Assembly (NCBI GenBank): GCA_002422425.1
Contig: DIVG01000087.1
Span: forward strand, 13,772-50,712
Length of the DNA stretch: 36,941 nucleotides
DNA from: Akkermansiaceae bacterium UBA6138
GTDB taxonomy: Bacteria > Verrucomicrobiota > Verrucomicrobiia > Verrucomicrobiales > DEV007
Direction of reading: 5' to 3'
The notes under the pieces are model-generated. The model saw nothing but the letters and a program-made list of their open reading frames with translations. It searched no databases and was not told the origin of the DNA. Both the position numbers and the translations under genes were made by a program. Every line of letters starts with the position of its first letter. The first letter of the stretch is position 1. This document shows, one piece after another, positions 8,193 through 15,910 of the stretch.

Positions 8193-9635
8193 TCACTTCG
8201 CTGCGGTTTCATTGGCGAGTTCATGCATCAGCTCGTCGAGCCCCTTCACCATCTTGTCCGAGGCCTCGATTTCGAGATAACTGGAGCGGGCTCGCCACGT
8301 CTCATAGCCGCCGAGGGCATGGTGTTGAGGGGTGGGAAGGTAGCCGTGATAGGCGTTCGCCAGAGAGACGACGGTCGATCCGGGGTGGCGCGTTTTCAGA
8401 TCGAGCCCGATTTCGACGAAAACTTCGGCAGGCATCGCGGCGAGACGCATCGCCCCTATTTTGACGACTTGGAGAGGAGCGGAGACGTCTGCGGGAAAGT
8501 CGGCGAGCAGGACCGTCTCCCGCGCATAGACCTGCTCAAGTGTCTCCATGCGGGGAAACATCTTCGAGTCGTTCATGATCTCGCGCGCTTTTTCCACCTC
8601 GTCGGCGGTCGGCTTGCGAACCCTGAGGCTGACTTCGTTCGCGACCGCCGCGAGGGGGACATGGTCGAGCCAATCAAGCCCGTCGTGGACCGTTGCAACG
8701 GCTTCCGCAAGGTCACCGGCGACGAGGCGGATCTGGCCGTAAGGAGGCTGCTTTGCCTGCTTGCCGAGGACATCGACGTTGTTGATGTCACCGCTCGCGC
8801 CGTTCGAGATCATCCCGACGAAGGGTCGAGCATCGTCCTCATCGCGTGCGCCGAGCCTCTCGCCGATGAGCCGGGCAAAGACTCCGAAGTAATCGGCCGA
8901 GATGTGTCCCGGCCCGGTGCCGCCCACATAGTGCAGGGCGTAGTTCGCGTAGAGGGCTATCGCCCTGCCCTCGAGACTGCGCACCGAGATAAAAGGCACC
9001 TCGGGATCTGTCGGCCCGGCCGGCTTGATCGCCAGCGGATTGCCGACTCCGGGATTGGTGCGGACCCGATCCGTCGTGATGCCAAGGGGGGTGGGAGGGA
9101 TGCCGCCTTCCTCCATTTCAAAGCGGCGGTTGAAGACGTGTTGAGGCGCACTCGCAACTCCGATAGCGATTCGGGCGGGCTCCAGGTTCTGAAGCGCGCA
9201 GCGGACCGCGTCGGCGATGCGGCGGGCCACGAAACGCTGGTAGAGCGGATCGGGATCACTCTGGCCAACCGCCTGCATCGTGCCGCACGAGTGCGAATGC
9301 GTCGCTGACATGAGCAGGTGCGAACCGGGTAGCCCGGTTGTCTTTTCCACCATCGTCCGCGCTTCATCGAAGATATCGCGACCGATTACACAACTGTCGA
9401 CGACGACGAGAACGATCCGCGTTTTTCCGTCGTCGAGGGCGAGACAACGAGCGAGCTGGGGATCGTGGATGTAGGCCGCCTCGCGATCCTGAAAGCCGCC
9501 GTTCATTGAAGTCCCGAGAGGTGCCGTGACATCGCTCGTTGCGGCACCGGCACGAAAGATCGGCTCCTCGTCGGCGCCGCCGGCTGCGGTGAGAGAGAGG
9601 CAGGCCGCAAGGAGAGGGGTGGCATACAGTTTCAT
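8193..9635 (-). CDS. Exported neutral/alkaline ceramidase-like protein
   Basis: The 480-aa protein starts with a signal peptide (about 1-20, MKLYATPLLAACLSLTAAGG) and matches the N-terminal domain of neutral non-lysosomal ceramidases. It has RAGAATSDVTAPLGTSMNG, a His pair in ATHSHSCG (113/115), NYALHYVGG (His235) and SNGASGDINNVD at 277-288. In characterised ceramidases the last region reads GDVSPN and carries the catalytic Ser. Here that position is Asn, so ceramidase activity is doubtful. Many planctomycete and verrucomicrobial members are of this Ser-less type. It is exported, probably periplasmic. It ends 155 bp from the convergent alcohol dehydrogenase and follows the alpha/beta hydrolase gene by 214 bp. 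Confidence 0.88.
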   Translation of the reverse strand: MKLYATPLLAACLSLTAAGGADEEPIFRAGAATSDVTAPLGTSMNGGFQDREAAYIHDPQLARCLALDDGKTRIVLVVVDSCVIGRDIFDEARTMVEKTTGLPGSHLLMSATHSHSCGTMQAVGQSDPDPLYQRFVARRIADAVRCALQNLEPARIAIGVASAPQHVFNRRFEMEEGGIPPTPLGITTDRVRTNPGVGNPLAIKPAGPTDPEVPFISVRSLEGRAIALYANYALHYVGGTGPGHISADYFGVFARLIGERLGARDEDDARPFVGMISNGASGDINNVDVLGKQAKQPPYGQIRLVAGDLAEAVATVHDGLDWLDHVPLAAVANEVSLRVRKPTADEVEKAREIMNDSKMFPRMETLEQVYARETVLLADFPADVSAPLQVVKIGAMRLAAMPAEVFVEIGLDLKTRHPGSTVVSLANAYHGYLPTPQHHALGGYETWRARSSYLEIEASDKMVKGLDELMHELANETAAK

Positions 9636-9849
9636 GAGGCATCCAGAAGAATCGGAATACCCGCTCCGCGCAATAGCTCAATCGCGTCGAGGTCGGGTGG
9701 CGAATGCGGAATGTCCCTGAAGCGGTGGGGGATGAATGGCTGGCTTCGGTGGTTTTGCGAACCGCTGCGTCAACGAGGAATGAGGCACCGTGGCAAAACA
9801 CCACTCCATGACCGAGGCGGCGCGAGGGCTGGGGGCGGGCTGAGCGAAA

Positions 9850-10662
9850 TCACTCCGCCGTCGCGTGCTTCCGGATGAAAGCGACCGATTCGGCAATCCC
9901 GACGAGGGGGAAATGGTGGCCTTCGTTGATCGTCGTGGCGGGATCGACGATGAGCAGGTCCAGGGTCCAGCCGAGCTTTTCGAGACGGCGCTTTGCCTCG
10001 AGGGTGTTCTCTTCGGCGGGGACGACGAGATCGTTCGTGCTGATGACATGACGCAGGGGAATTTTTGCCTTGGCGATGGGCTCGAGCAGATCGAGGGGAT
10101 CACCGTCGTAGGCAACGAGCGCGGCTTCGTCGGCGAATCCGTAGAACTTCAGCGCCTCGGCGAGCGGTCCCTTCGCTTTCTCCGACTTCAGCGGCCAGCT
10201 TTTCAGATCCATCACGGGGGTGTCGGCATAGATGCAAGCGACACGATCCGGCCGGGTCGCGGCGTAGCGATACGCGTGGAGACCACCGCGGCTCACCGCC
10301 TCAAGCGCGGGCCTGGCGGAAAGTCCCCACTGCCGGCGCACGAGATCGTAGAAACGGTCCATGATTGCCAGCGCTTCGTCACTCCCTAGCATGGACACGA
10401 CATCAACATGGGCGACATGAAATCCGCCCTTGACCAGCTCGATGTCGACCTCGGCATGAAAATCAGGAAAGGAAGTTCGCCAGACCCAGGGTTTGCCGGG
10501 GGCGTGCTCGGGCGGCACGACGACGAAGGCCTTGTGCCCCTCGAAGTCGAAGGACTGCTTCGTGTAGCCTTTCCAGTCGGATGCTGTCGTGGTCACGGGT
10601 TCGGCAGCGCGGAGAGCGGAGGTGAGGAGGAAGAGTGCAAGGACGGTGGAGAATGGTTTCAT
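9850..10662 (-). CDS. Exported alpha/beta hydrolase
   Basis: The 270-aa product has a signal peptide (MKPFSTVLALFLLTSALRAA, cleavage near 19-20) and an alpha/beta hydrolase fold. The probable nucleophile is Ser124 in AVSRGG, where the usual GxSxG has lost its first Gly. Asp211 in STNDLVVP and His249 or His250 in NEGHHFP are plausible acid and base. WVWRTSFPDFHAEVD near 60-74 may form the oxyanion region. The substrate is unknown; an ester or acetylated sugar is reasonable. An in-frame extension to 10929 is rejected because it would bury the signal peptide. The gene is divergent from the pilT-like gene, with 217 bp between starts. Confidence 0.85.
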   Translation of the reverse strand: MKPFSTVLALFLLTSALRAAEPVTTTASDWKGYTKQSFDFEGHKAFVVVPPEHAPGKPWVWRTSFPDFHAEVDIELVKGGFHVAHVDVVSMLGSDEALAIMDRFYDLVRRQWGLSARPALEAVSRGGLHAYRYAATRPDRVACIYADTPVMDLKSWPLKSEKAKGPLAEALKFYGFADEAALVAYDGDPLDLLEPIAKAKIPLRHVISTNDLVVPAEENTLEAKRRLEKLGWTLDLLIVDPATTINEGHHFPLVGIAESVAFIRKHATAE

Positions 10663-10879
10663 CGGAGAGAATGGAATGAGTGGCGGAAAACAGGGTGTGC
10701 GCAAGGGAAGGCAGTCGTGATCGGCTGTCAAGAGGCCCGTCGGAGCAGCAAACCTTACTTGACTTTTCGCCCGGAATGAGACGAGTTCTTGCAGTGATGG
10801 CGCGACTCCGATGATTATCCCGGCCTTCCCCGGGGGTTGCTTCCGGACTTTCGAACGGGGATCCCGCTTAAGTAATTCG

Positions 10880-12091
10880 ATGAATTTGAAAACAAACGAG
10901 GAATTGCCGAGAGACCCCGGGGAAATCATGGCGGCCGCCTTCAGCTCTTTTGACGGCCACGCAATTTCCGATATTCAGGTGCGGTCGGGGACACCGGTTT
11001 ATTGTCATACGAAAAAGGGTCTTGAGATTCTTGACGACGTGGGAGTTATCTCCTCCGGCGAGGTGATGAGGCTGATCAGTTTTCTTTATTCGCGACAAGA
11101 GGAAAACGAGTCCGGAGAAACCGTGAATCTGCAGGAGACCGAGGCCTTCGAGGAGCGTCTTCGACGTGATAAGGTTGTAGATTTCAGCAGCGAAGGTTTC
11201 CCTTTGCCGGACGGGACGTTCTCCGGGCGTATGCGCGTACAGGCGCACCTCAGCACCCGGGGGCCGGGTATTACCTGCCGCATTCTGAGTGATCGGATCG
11301 CTGACCTTGGTCAACTTGGAATCGCTCCGGATACGGTCCAGTCACTGCGTGGTTTTATGGTTCGTCGCCAGGGCTTCGGTCTTGTCACCGGCCAAACCGG
11401 ATCAGGGAAGTCGACGACTCTCGCCGCGATTCTGGACTGGTTGAGACAGAATCATCCGCGTCACATCGTGACGGTGGAGGATCCGATTGAATACCGGTAT
11501 TCACGGTATCTCCCGGATGACGGGTCGGGCCGGGAGGTCGCCTCGCCCGGCTTCGTTACCCAGCAGGAGGTCGGCAAACATGTTGCCACTTACCATCAGG
11601 GGCTCAAAGATGCGCTTCGAAAGGCTCCTCATGTGATCCTTCTTGGTGAAATTCGCGACCGCGAAACGATGGAGATTGCGATCGAGGCCGCCCAGACGGG
11701 GCACGTTGTGATCTCTACTTTGCACACCAATGGCGCTGTCAAAACCCTCAGTCGGATTCTCGAATTTTTCCCGCAGGACCAACACCGGTCCCTTCTCGGA
11801 CGGCTCTCGGAAATCCTGATGTTCGTACTCTCCCAGGGTCTTATCCCCACGGGGGAGAGCCGGGTTCTCAACTACGAATTTCTTCAGAATACCAGTAGCG
11901 CTGTCCGCTCCGGTATCGCCGGTTACAGCGGTTCTTCGAAAGCCCTCGAAGACGTCCTCAAGCACAGCGGAAACATTGAGTGGGACCGCAATCTCAGCCA
12001 TCTCCTTCAGGCGGGGCGTATTTCCCATCAGTCCTACATCATGAACCGGATGAATGAGGATGAAAGCGAGCACATGCTTTTCACCTCCTGA
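10880..12091 (+). CDS. pilT: PilT-type secretion/retraction ATPase
   Basis: The 403-aa product is a hexameric AAA-like ATPase of the type IV pilus retraction family. It has an N-terminal PAS-like domain (about 1-140), Walker A GQTGSGKST at 171-179, Asp box VEDPIEY (199-205), Walker B VILLGEIRD at 252-260 and His box TGHVVISTLHT at 273-283. It lacks the GspE-type N-domain and zinc cysteines, which argues for PilT over PilB. Between the Asp box and QQEVGKHV there is an insertion of about 15 residues (207-225) absent from ordinary PilT. The Asp-box-to-Walker-B part also recalls Dot/Icm DotB. It is the first gene of the plus-strand pilus block. Start ATG 10880; an upstream in-frame start at 10811 is possible but less natural. 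Confidence 0.88.
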   Translation: MNLKTNEELPRDPGEIMAAAFSSFDGHAISDIQVRSGTPVYCHTKKGLEILDDVGVISSGEVMRLISFLYSRQEENESGETVNLQETEAFEERLRRDKVVDFSSEGFPLPDGTFSGRMRVQAHLSTRGPGITCRILSDRIADLGQLGIAPDTVQSLRGFMVRRQGFGLVTGQTGSGKSTTLAAILDWLRQNHPRHIVTVEDPIEYRYSRYLPDDGSGREVASPGFVTQQEVGKHVATYHQGLKDALRKAPHVILLGEIRDRETMEIAIEAAQTGHVVISTLHTNGAVKTLSRILEFFPQDQHRSLLGRLSEILMFVLSQGLIPTGESRVLNYEFLQNTSSAVRSGIAGYSGSSKALEDVLKHSGNIEWDRNLSHLLQAGRISHQSYIMNRMNEDESEHMLFTS

Positions 12092-12101
12092 TCACACCCT
12101 T

Positions 12102-12115
12102 CCCCCCTGGGGGGG
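12102..12115 (+). terminator. C6-T-G7 palindrome after pilT, weak terminator candidate
   Basis: A run of six C, one T and seven G lies 10 bp after the pilT-like stop and is followed by CGATTTT. It can fold into a short G/C stem with a three-base loop. The T-tract is poor, so it may attenuate rather than terminate transcription between the ATPase and the pilin gene. Confidence 0.25.
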
Positions 12116-12180
12116 CGATTTTCGACTAACCGCTATTTTTTTCTTTTAAAAAGCGTTCTCTTCCGGGATACTGTTCGATC

Positions 12181-12564
12181 ATGAAACTCACTCCCACTCG
12201 CAAGAACGAAGCCGGCCTCACCCTTATCGAAATCACCGTTGTCATCGCGGTCCTTCTGGGATTGATTGCGGTGCTTTTTATCGGGGTTCAAAATTATCGT
12301 GAGGCGACGAACAAGTCCCGATGCATCATGCAGATTTCCGCCGTGCAAAAGGCGGTTCGATCCCATCAGAATCTCAATGACGTGGTAACAGGCGGCACTC
12401 TTACGCAAACCGATCTTGTGGGGACGGGTAAGCTGATCGCGACGGCCCCGGTTTGTCCTTCGGGAGGAACCTACACCTGGCTTGGAACGGTTCCCTCGGT
12501 CGGGACTGCTTACCTGACCTGCAGCACCTCCGGGCATGCACCGGCTGACACGGCTGGCTGGTAA
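12181..12564 (+). CDS. Type IV pilin-like protein (probable major pilin)
   Basis: The 127-aa prepilin has a short basic leader ending at Gly12 (KNEAG), then LTLIEITVVIAVLLGLIAVL with Glu at mature position 5. This class III signal is cut by prepilin peptidase, for which no gene is present in the window. The C-terminal part holds Cys92 (VCPSGGTYT) and Cys114 (LTCSTSGH), likely closing a disulfide loop as in many short pilins with a CPxGGTY...C..GH ending. It lies just after the pilT-like gene and is separated from the next gene by a hairpin-rich gap, which fits a strongly expressed pilin with its own transcript end. No Shine-Dalgarno motif is seen. Confidence 0.9.
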   Translation: MKLTPTRKNEAGLTLIEITVVIAVLLGLIAVLFIGVQNYREATNKSRCIMQISAVQKAVRSHQNLNDVVTGGTLTQTDLVGTGKLIATAPVCPSGGTYTWLGTVPSVGTAYLTCSTSGHAPADTAGW

Positions 12565-12733
12565 TCCCCCGGGAGTTACGCGGAAACGCGTAAAAAGGCC
12601 GGTTGGCGCCTCTTGAGGCTTCGGTAGGATAGCTCCACCTGGCGTTTTTCCCGGCTTTCCGGGAGTTACCCCCCAGGGCAGCGTCCGCGAACCGGCTAAT
12701 TCATCCTCCCCCGACGGACGGAGTCCAAGAACC
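12565..12733 (+). other. Structured intergenic region with four hairpins and an 11-bp direct repeat
   Basis: This gap after the pilin gene holds four consecutive hairpins. They are ACGCG-GAAA-CGCGT (12578-12591, GNRA loop), GCCT-CTTG-AGGC (12608-12619), GGT-A-GGA-TAGC-TCC-ACC (12623-12639) and TCCCGG-CTTT-CCGGGA (12649-12664). CCGGGAGTTAC occurs twice, at 12569-12579 and 12659-12669, flanking most of the structure. It could be a 3' stabiliser/attenuator for the pilin mRNA, a 5' leader of the next gene, or a riboswitch. The bases do not match the c-di-GMP-I (GEMM) consensus. Confidence 0.5.
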
Positions 12734-14551
12734 ATGGAACATCTCCCCATTAACAGTTCTTTGCGCTCCCTTTACCGGCAATCGAGGGGGCTGGCGAGAC
12801 CTTCAGGGGGGCGTTTGGGGAATCGGGGATGGTATCGGCGGGCCGACCAGCAGGTTCTTCAGTGGCATCTTTTTGTTTCAGGGGGGCTCGTCCTCTCGAA
12901 GATTCGTGAGTTGTCTTCAGACCGATGGCTGGACGGGCCCCGGCTCCCCGACCTGTCCCTCATCACCGGCGAAGGCGAAACCGGCCCCCGCCTTTCACCC
13001 GCCTCCCGGGAGTCATTGCAGGGGCTCGTGCGGGACTTAATTCAGCCTTACCGGGGTTGGCGTGATTCCGGGCTGGGGGTGGTTTTGCACCTTTCCGAAT
13101 CCTTTCACATCAGAAAACTGGCAGTGGAATTTGAGGCCGAGACCGAGCTGTCCGACCTGGATGAACTGCTCATCCTCGCCCCCGAGAAGGCTCTCGGAGA
13201 CCGGTCCGTTTCCACCGAAGCGAGTGCCTGGAGGCTTCTCCCGCTTGCGGTGGGGGATTCGGAATTAACGGATCGGTTTGGTGCGAGTATTTCCAACCGG
13301 TTTCGCTGTTTCGTCGACGAATTACGCGGTTTCGGCAATTCTCTGGGGTATCCGATTGCGGCGGAAGCCCGGAGTGCAGCGCTCGAGATGCTGCAGCATG
13401 TCCTTCTCCTTGCCGGTAATGTTTCCGGTGACTCTGAAAAGGGCAGTCTTCTTGCGGTGGTGCGCTACCCGAAGCAAACCGCTTACGCTGTTTTGCGTCG
13501 GAACGGGCATCCCGAAATTATCCGGGTTTTGCCGAAGCCGACTCTGCACGGGCAGGAGGCGGCTGATCTTTCCGACCTTGTTCGGAGCGTTGTTGCGACG
13601 GGAAATGTGCCTGTATCGCGGCTCTTTTTTATGGATCGTTTCCCCCCGGAGAACGGTGTTTCTGACCTCGGTCCGGTCACGAATTCTTTTCCCGGAATCA
13701 CCATCGAATCGATCGCTCTGGGTGCTTTTCCGGAGTCGCCCGGTTTTGCTGAAGGAATTCCCGAGGCGGGATTGCCTCGCGCCGAGGCGGATGACGGGGC
13801 GAGTGTCCGTGTCTCCGGTCCGCTTGCTGAGGCCGCCCTTCTCGATTTTTACTCCGCTCCGCACACAGAGGCGGCGCGGCACCCCCGCCGGGCCGACCTG
13901 CTTCTCGCCCGAACAAGTCTCTTCTTTCGCTCAGCGCTCTTTTTTGTCGTCATTTTCTCGGGGCTTTTTTTCGGGATGGATGTCTTTCGCAAAGTAAACT
14001 CCACCGAGTGGAGCAGCTCGCCTGAGGCCGTCACTGAGGCAAATGCCCGGCTTGCCGGTCTTATGGAGGAAAAGAAGCGCTGGCAGGCGTGGGATGATAT
14101 CCTTTCGAACCGCTCGGAGGGCTGGCTGGCTCTGGAGCTTCCCCTTCGGCTTTTTCCTGAGAAAAGCGGTCTGCTTCTGCAGGATTTTTCCTACAGGCTC
14201 GAGGCTCCGGTGATTGCGAACAATCGGGTCGGCTACACAAGGCGTTGGCGCTTTTCGGGCTACGTTGATCCGGAACTAGCGACCAATATCGCCGCTCTCG
14301 GTTCGGAGCGCGAGGTGGGCGGTATTCTGAAGCAAATTGCTCTTGAGAACGAAGCCCCTTATCTGAGTGACGGCGTGGAATCATCGCTGGAGCTCACCTT
14401 TCAACAACGACAGGCAAGCATGCCGGAATCACCCTACTTCCCCCTCCAGTTCACGCGGCGTTTCCGCAATGCTTTTGACCTTTCTCTTGGTGACAGGGTC
14501 GCACCTGAAAGGATGGGCTCACTCCCGACCCTGCCCCGCGTTACCAATTAA
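12734..14551 (+). CDS. PilM-PilN / GspL-like inner-membrane assembly protein
   Basis: The 605-aa protein has about 395 cytoplasmic residues, one membrane segment (about 396-415, SLFFRSALFFVVIFSGLFFG) and about 190 periplasmic residues. That layout equals GspL of type II secretion, or a PilM (actin-like) domain fused to PilN. The region after the membrane helix begins with a probable coiled coil (about 430-450). The cytoplasmic part has beta-strand-like stretches such as GSLLAVVRYPKQTAYAVLRR that fit an actin-like fold, but no clear ATP-binding motif is visible. The assignment rests on architecture and position before PilO-like, PilP-like and secretin genes. The start is supported by GGACGGAG 10 bp upstream, one of the few Shine-Dalgarno-like sites here. 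Confidence 0.7.
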   Translation: MEHLPINSSLRSLYRQSRGLARPSGGRLGNRGWYRRADQQVLQWHLFVSGGLVLSKIRELSSDRWLDGPRLPDLSLITGEGETGPRLSPASRESLQGLVRDLIQPYRGWRDSGLGVVLHLSESFHIRKLAVEFEAETELSDLDELLILAPEKALGDRSVSTEASAWRLLPLAVGDSELTDRFGASISNRFRCFVDELRGFGNSLGYPIAAEARSAALEMLQHVLLLAGNVSGDSEKGSLLAVVRYPKQTAYAVLRRNGHPEIIRVLPKPTLHGQEAADLSDLVRSVVATGNVPVSRLFFMDRFPPENGVSDLGPVTNSFPGITIESIALGAFPESPGFAEGIPEAGLPRAEADDGASVRVSGPLAEAALLDFYSAPHTEAARHPRRADLLLARTSLFFRSALFFVVIFSGLFFGMDVFRKVNSTEWSSSPEAVTEANARLAGLMEEKKRWQAWDDILSNRSEGWLALELPLRLFPEKSGLLLQDFSYRLEAPVIANNRVGYTRRWRFSGYVDPELATNIAALGSEREVGGILKQIALENEAPYLSDGVESSLELTFQQRQASMPESPYFPLQFTRRFRNAFDLSLGDRVAPERMGSLPTLPRVTN

Positions 14552-14595
14552 TCCTCCTCCCCGGGAGGGGAAGGCCCGGAACCCGTATCGTTCTC

Positions 14596-15168
14596 ATGAA
14601 TCGTCACCGCCAAGCAATCCTTGTTCACGGATATGCCGTTCCAGCTGCCCTGGCCGTGTTATTGCTGGGTGTTGTTTTCTATGTCCGTTCACGGGTCAGC
14701 GAGGAAATGGAAAAACGTGAACTGGCGCGTGAGGAGCTGCGGATGGTTAAAGCACAGGTCAGTCTGCTCGAAGAGTTCATGGGGTCCGGGGAGAGGCGGG
14801 GGAATCTGACGACGTGGGAAGAACTGGGTCGTGAGGATTTTTTTCATAAATTCACCCAGCTGATTGATCGTACCCTTTCCGAGCTTCCAGGTGGCTCGCT
14901 GAGGCGAACCGCGATGGGGCAGGCTCCCGGGGGCGGGGCGGTGACCGGTCCCACCAACTTGCCTCATTCGCGGATCGCCCTGACTTTCGAGGGGTATTTT
15001 CAGGAAATGCAGACCCTGCTGGCAACTTTCGAATCCGAAATGCCGGCCCTGATGCTTGAAAGCCTTGACGTAACAAGGGGTGGAAATGAGGCCTCGACGA
15101 CCGGCGGCCCGTATCTCATTTTTCGAATCGTTTATCTTCACTGGGATGGGCCCCCGATTCGATCATGA
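14596..15168 (+). CDS. PilO/GspM-like inner-membrane protein
   Basis: The 190-aa product has a short basic N-terminus, a membrane helix at about 12-31 (YAVPAALAVLLLGVVFYVRS), a charged coiled coil at about 33-60 and a periplasmic domain. This is the PilO/GspM architecture, and the gene sits where pilO is expected, between pilN-like and pilP-like genes. Sequence identity to known PilO is not obvious, so the call is mainly topological. Its stop overlaps the next start (ATGA at 15165-15168), so the two are translationally coupled. In Akkermansia a comparable locus (Amuc_1098-1102) also places small membrane proteins beside the secretin. Confidence 0.65.
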   Translation: MNRHRQAILVHGYAVPAALAVLLLGVVFYVRSRVSEEMEKRELAREELRMVKAQVSLLEEFMGSGERRGNLTTWEELGREDFFHKFTQLIDRTLSELPGGSLRRTAMGQAPGGGAVTGPTNLPHSRIALTFEGYFQEMQTLLATFESEMPALMLESLDVTRGGNEASTTGGPYLIFRIVYLHWDGPPIRS

Positions 15169-15827
15169 ATTTTTTCCCCGACTCCAACGGCTACCCGTCA
15201 CAAGAACTGACGTTCCCGGGACGTCACCGGTTCGTCGTCCTGCTGATTACCTTTGTCCTGCCCCTTCCGTTTATTGTGTCCGTGCCGGGTCAGGAAAGCG
15301 CTCCCGGGGGGCAGGTGGTTGAGGATTCGGGAGGCGGGAAGCCTCCGGCATCAGGTGAAGCGTTGCGGATGAGCAGGATTCAGGAAAAGATTCGAATGAA
15401 TTCGAGGGTCCTTGACCCGTTCGGGTTTTCGATGACGTCAGGGAAGAAAGCGCCCGAGTTTGTTGTTGAGCCGGAAGAGGTCCCGGTTGAGGAGGAGCAG
15501 GAAAGGCCACCGTCAGGGTTAACCTCCCGGGCGGTCGGGGCTCTGCCCCTTACCGGCATTTATCCGTCGAAAAATCAAATTGTGGTCCGAGGAAGACCTT
15601 ATGAGGCCGGCGCTTCACTTTCGATTCAGATCGAAGGAGTTATGGTAAACTTGATTTTCGTATTAATTGAGCCCGGAGGGATTCGCTTTCGCGATGCCGA
15701 CACGGGTGAGGAAGTGGTCAGGCCTGTTCGCACTGCTGCTTTTATTTTACCCCGAAAGGGGCCTTCTTCGGACCCGCCTGAAGCGAAGGGAATTTTCCCG
15801 CGATCCGGGATTATCCCGATCCGATAA
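15165..15827 (+). CDS. PilP/GspC-like periplasmic linker protein (tentative)
   Basis: This 220-aa protein has a hydrophobic segment at about 24-42 (signal anchor or signal peptide), a Gly/Pro/Glu-rich linker to about 120, and a beta-rich domain at about 125-185 (GIYPSKNQIVVRGRPYEAG, then VNLIFVLIEPGGIRFRD). PilP and GspC have the same plan: a membrane anchor, a disordered linker and a small beta domain that touches the secretin. The gene lies directly before the secretin and overlaps the PilO-like gene by four bases. No specific PilP residues are recognised, so function is inferred from context. It is followed by 83 bp holding a possible promoter. Confidence 0.55.
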   Translation: MNFFPDSNGYPSQELTFPGRHRFVVLLITFVLPLPFIVSVPGQESAPGGQVVEDSGGGKPPASGEALRMSRIQEKIRMNSRVLDPFGFSMTSGKKAPEFVVEPEEVPVEEEQERPPSGLTSRAVGALPLTGIYPSKNQIVVRGRPYEAGASLSIQIEGVMVNLIFVLIEPGGIRFRDADTGEEVVRPVRTAAFILPRKGPSSDPPEAKGIFPRSGIIPIR

Positions 15828-15874
15828 AGCGGAAGGTGAAGAGCGGACACGGGACGCAATTTTTTTAAATTCTC

Positions 15875-15904
15875 TTGAATGCGACTCAATTTACTCCCTA
15901 TTAG
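15875..15904 (+). promoter_or_regulatory. Possible internal promoter before the secretin gene
   Basis: TTGAAT (15875-15880) and TATTAG (15899-15904) are 18 bp apart in an AT-rich patch. Transcription would start almost at the ATG at 15911, giving a leaderless or near-leaderless mRNA, and no Shine-Dalgarno motif precedes that ATG. The match is modest and may be chance. Confidence 0.25.
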
Positions 15905-15910
15905 ATACGC

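Noticed and set aside
12565..12733. c-di-GMP-I (GEMM) riboswitch in the gap after the pilin gene
   Set aside because: GGTAG-TAGC-ACC and a GAAA loop recall the class, but the conserved GACGCAAAGCC-type core and the first-strand GGGCAAACC are missing.
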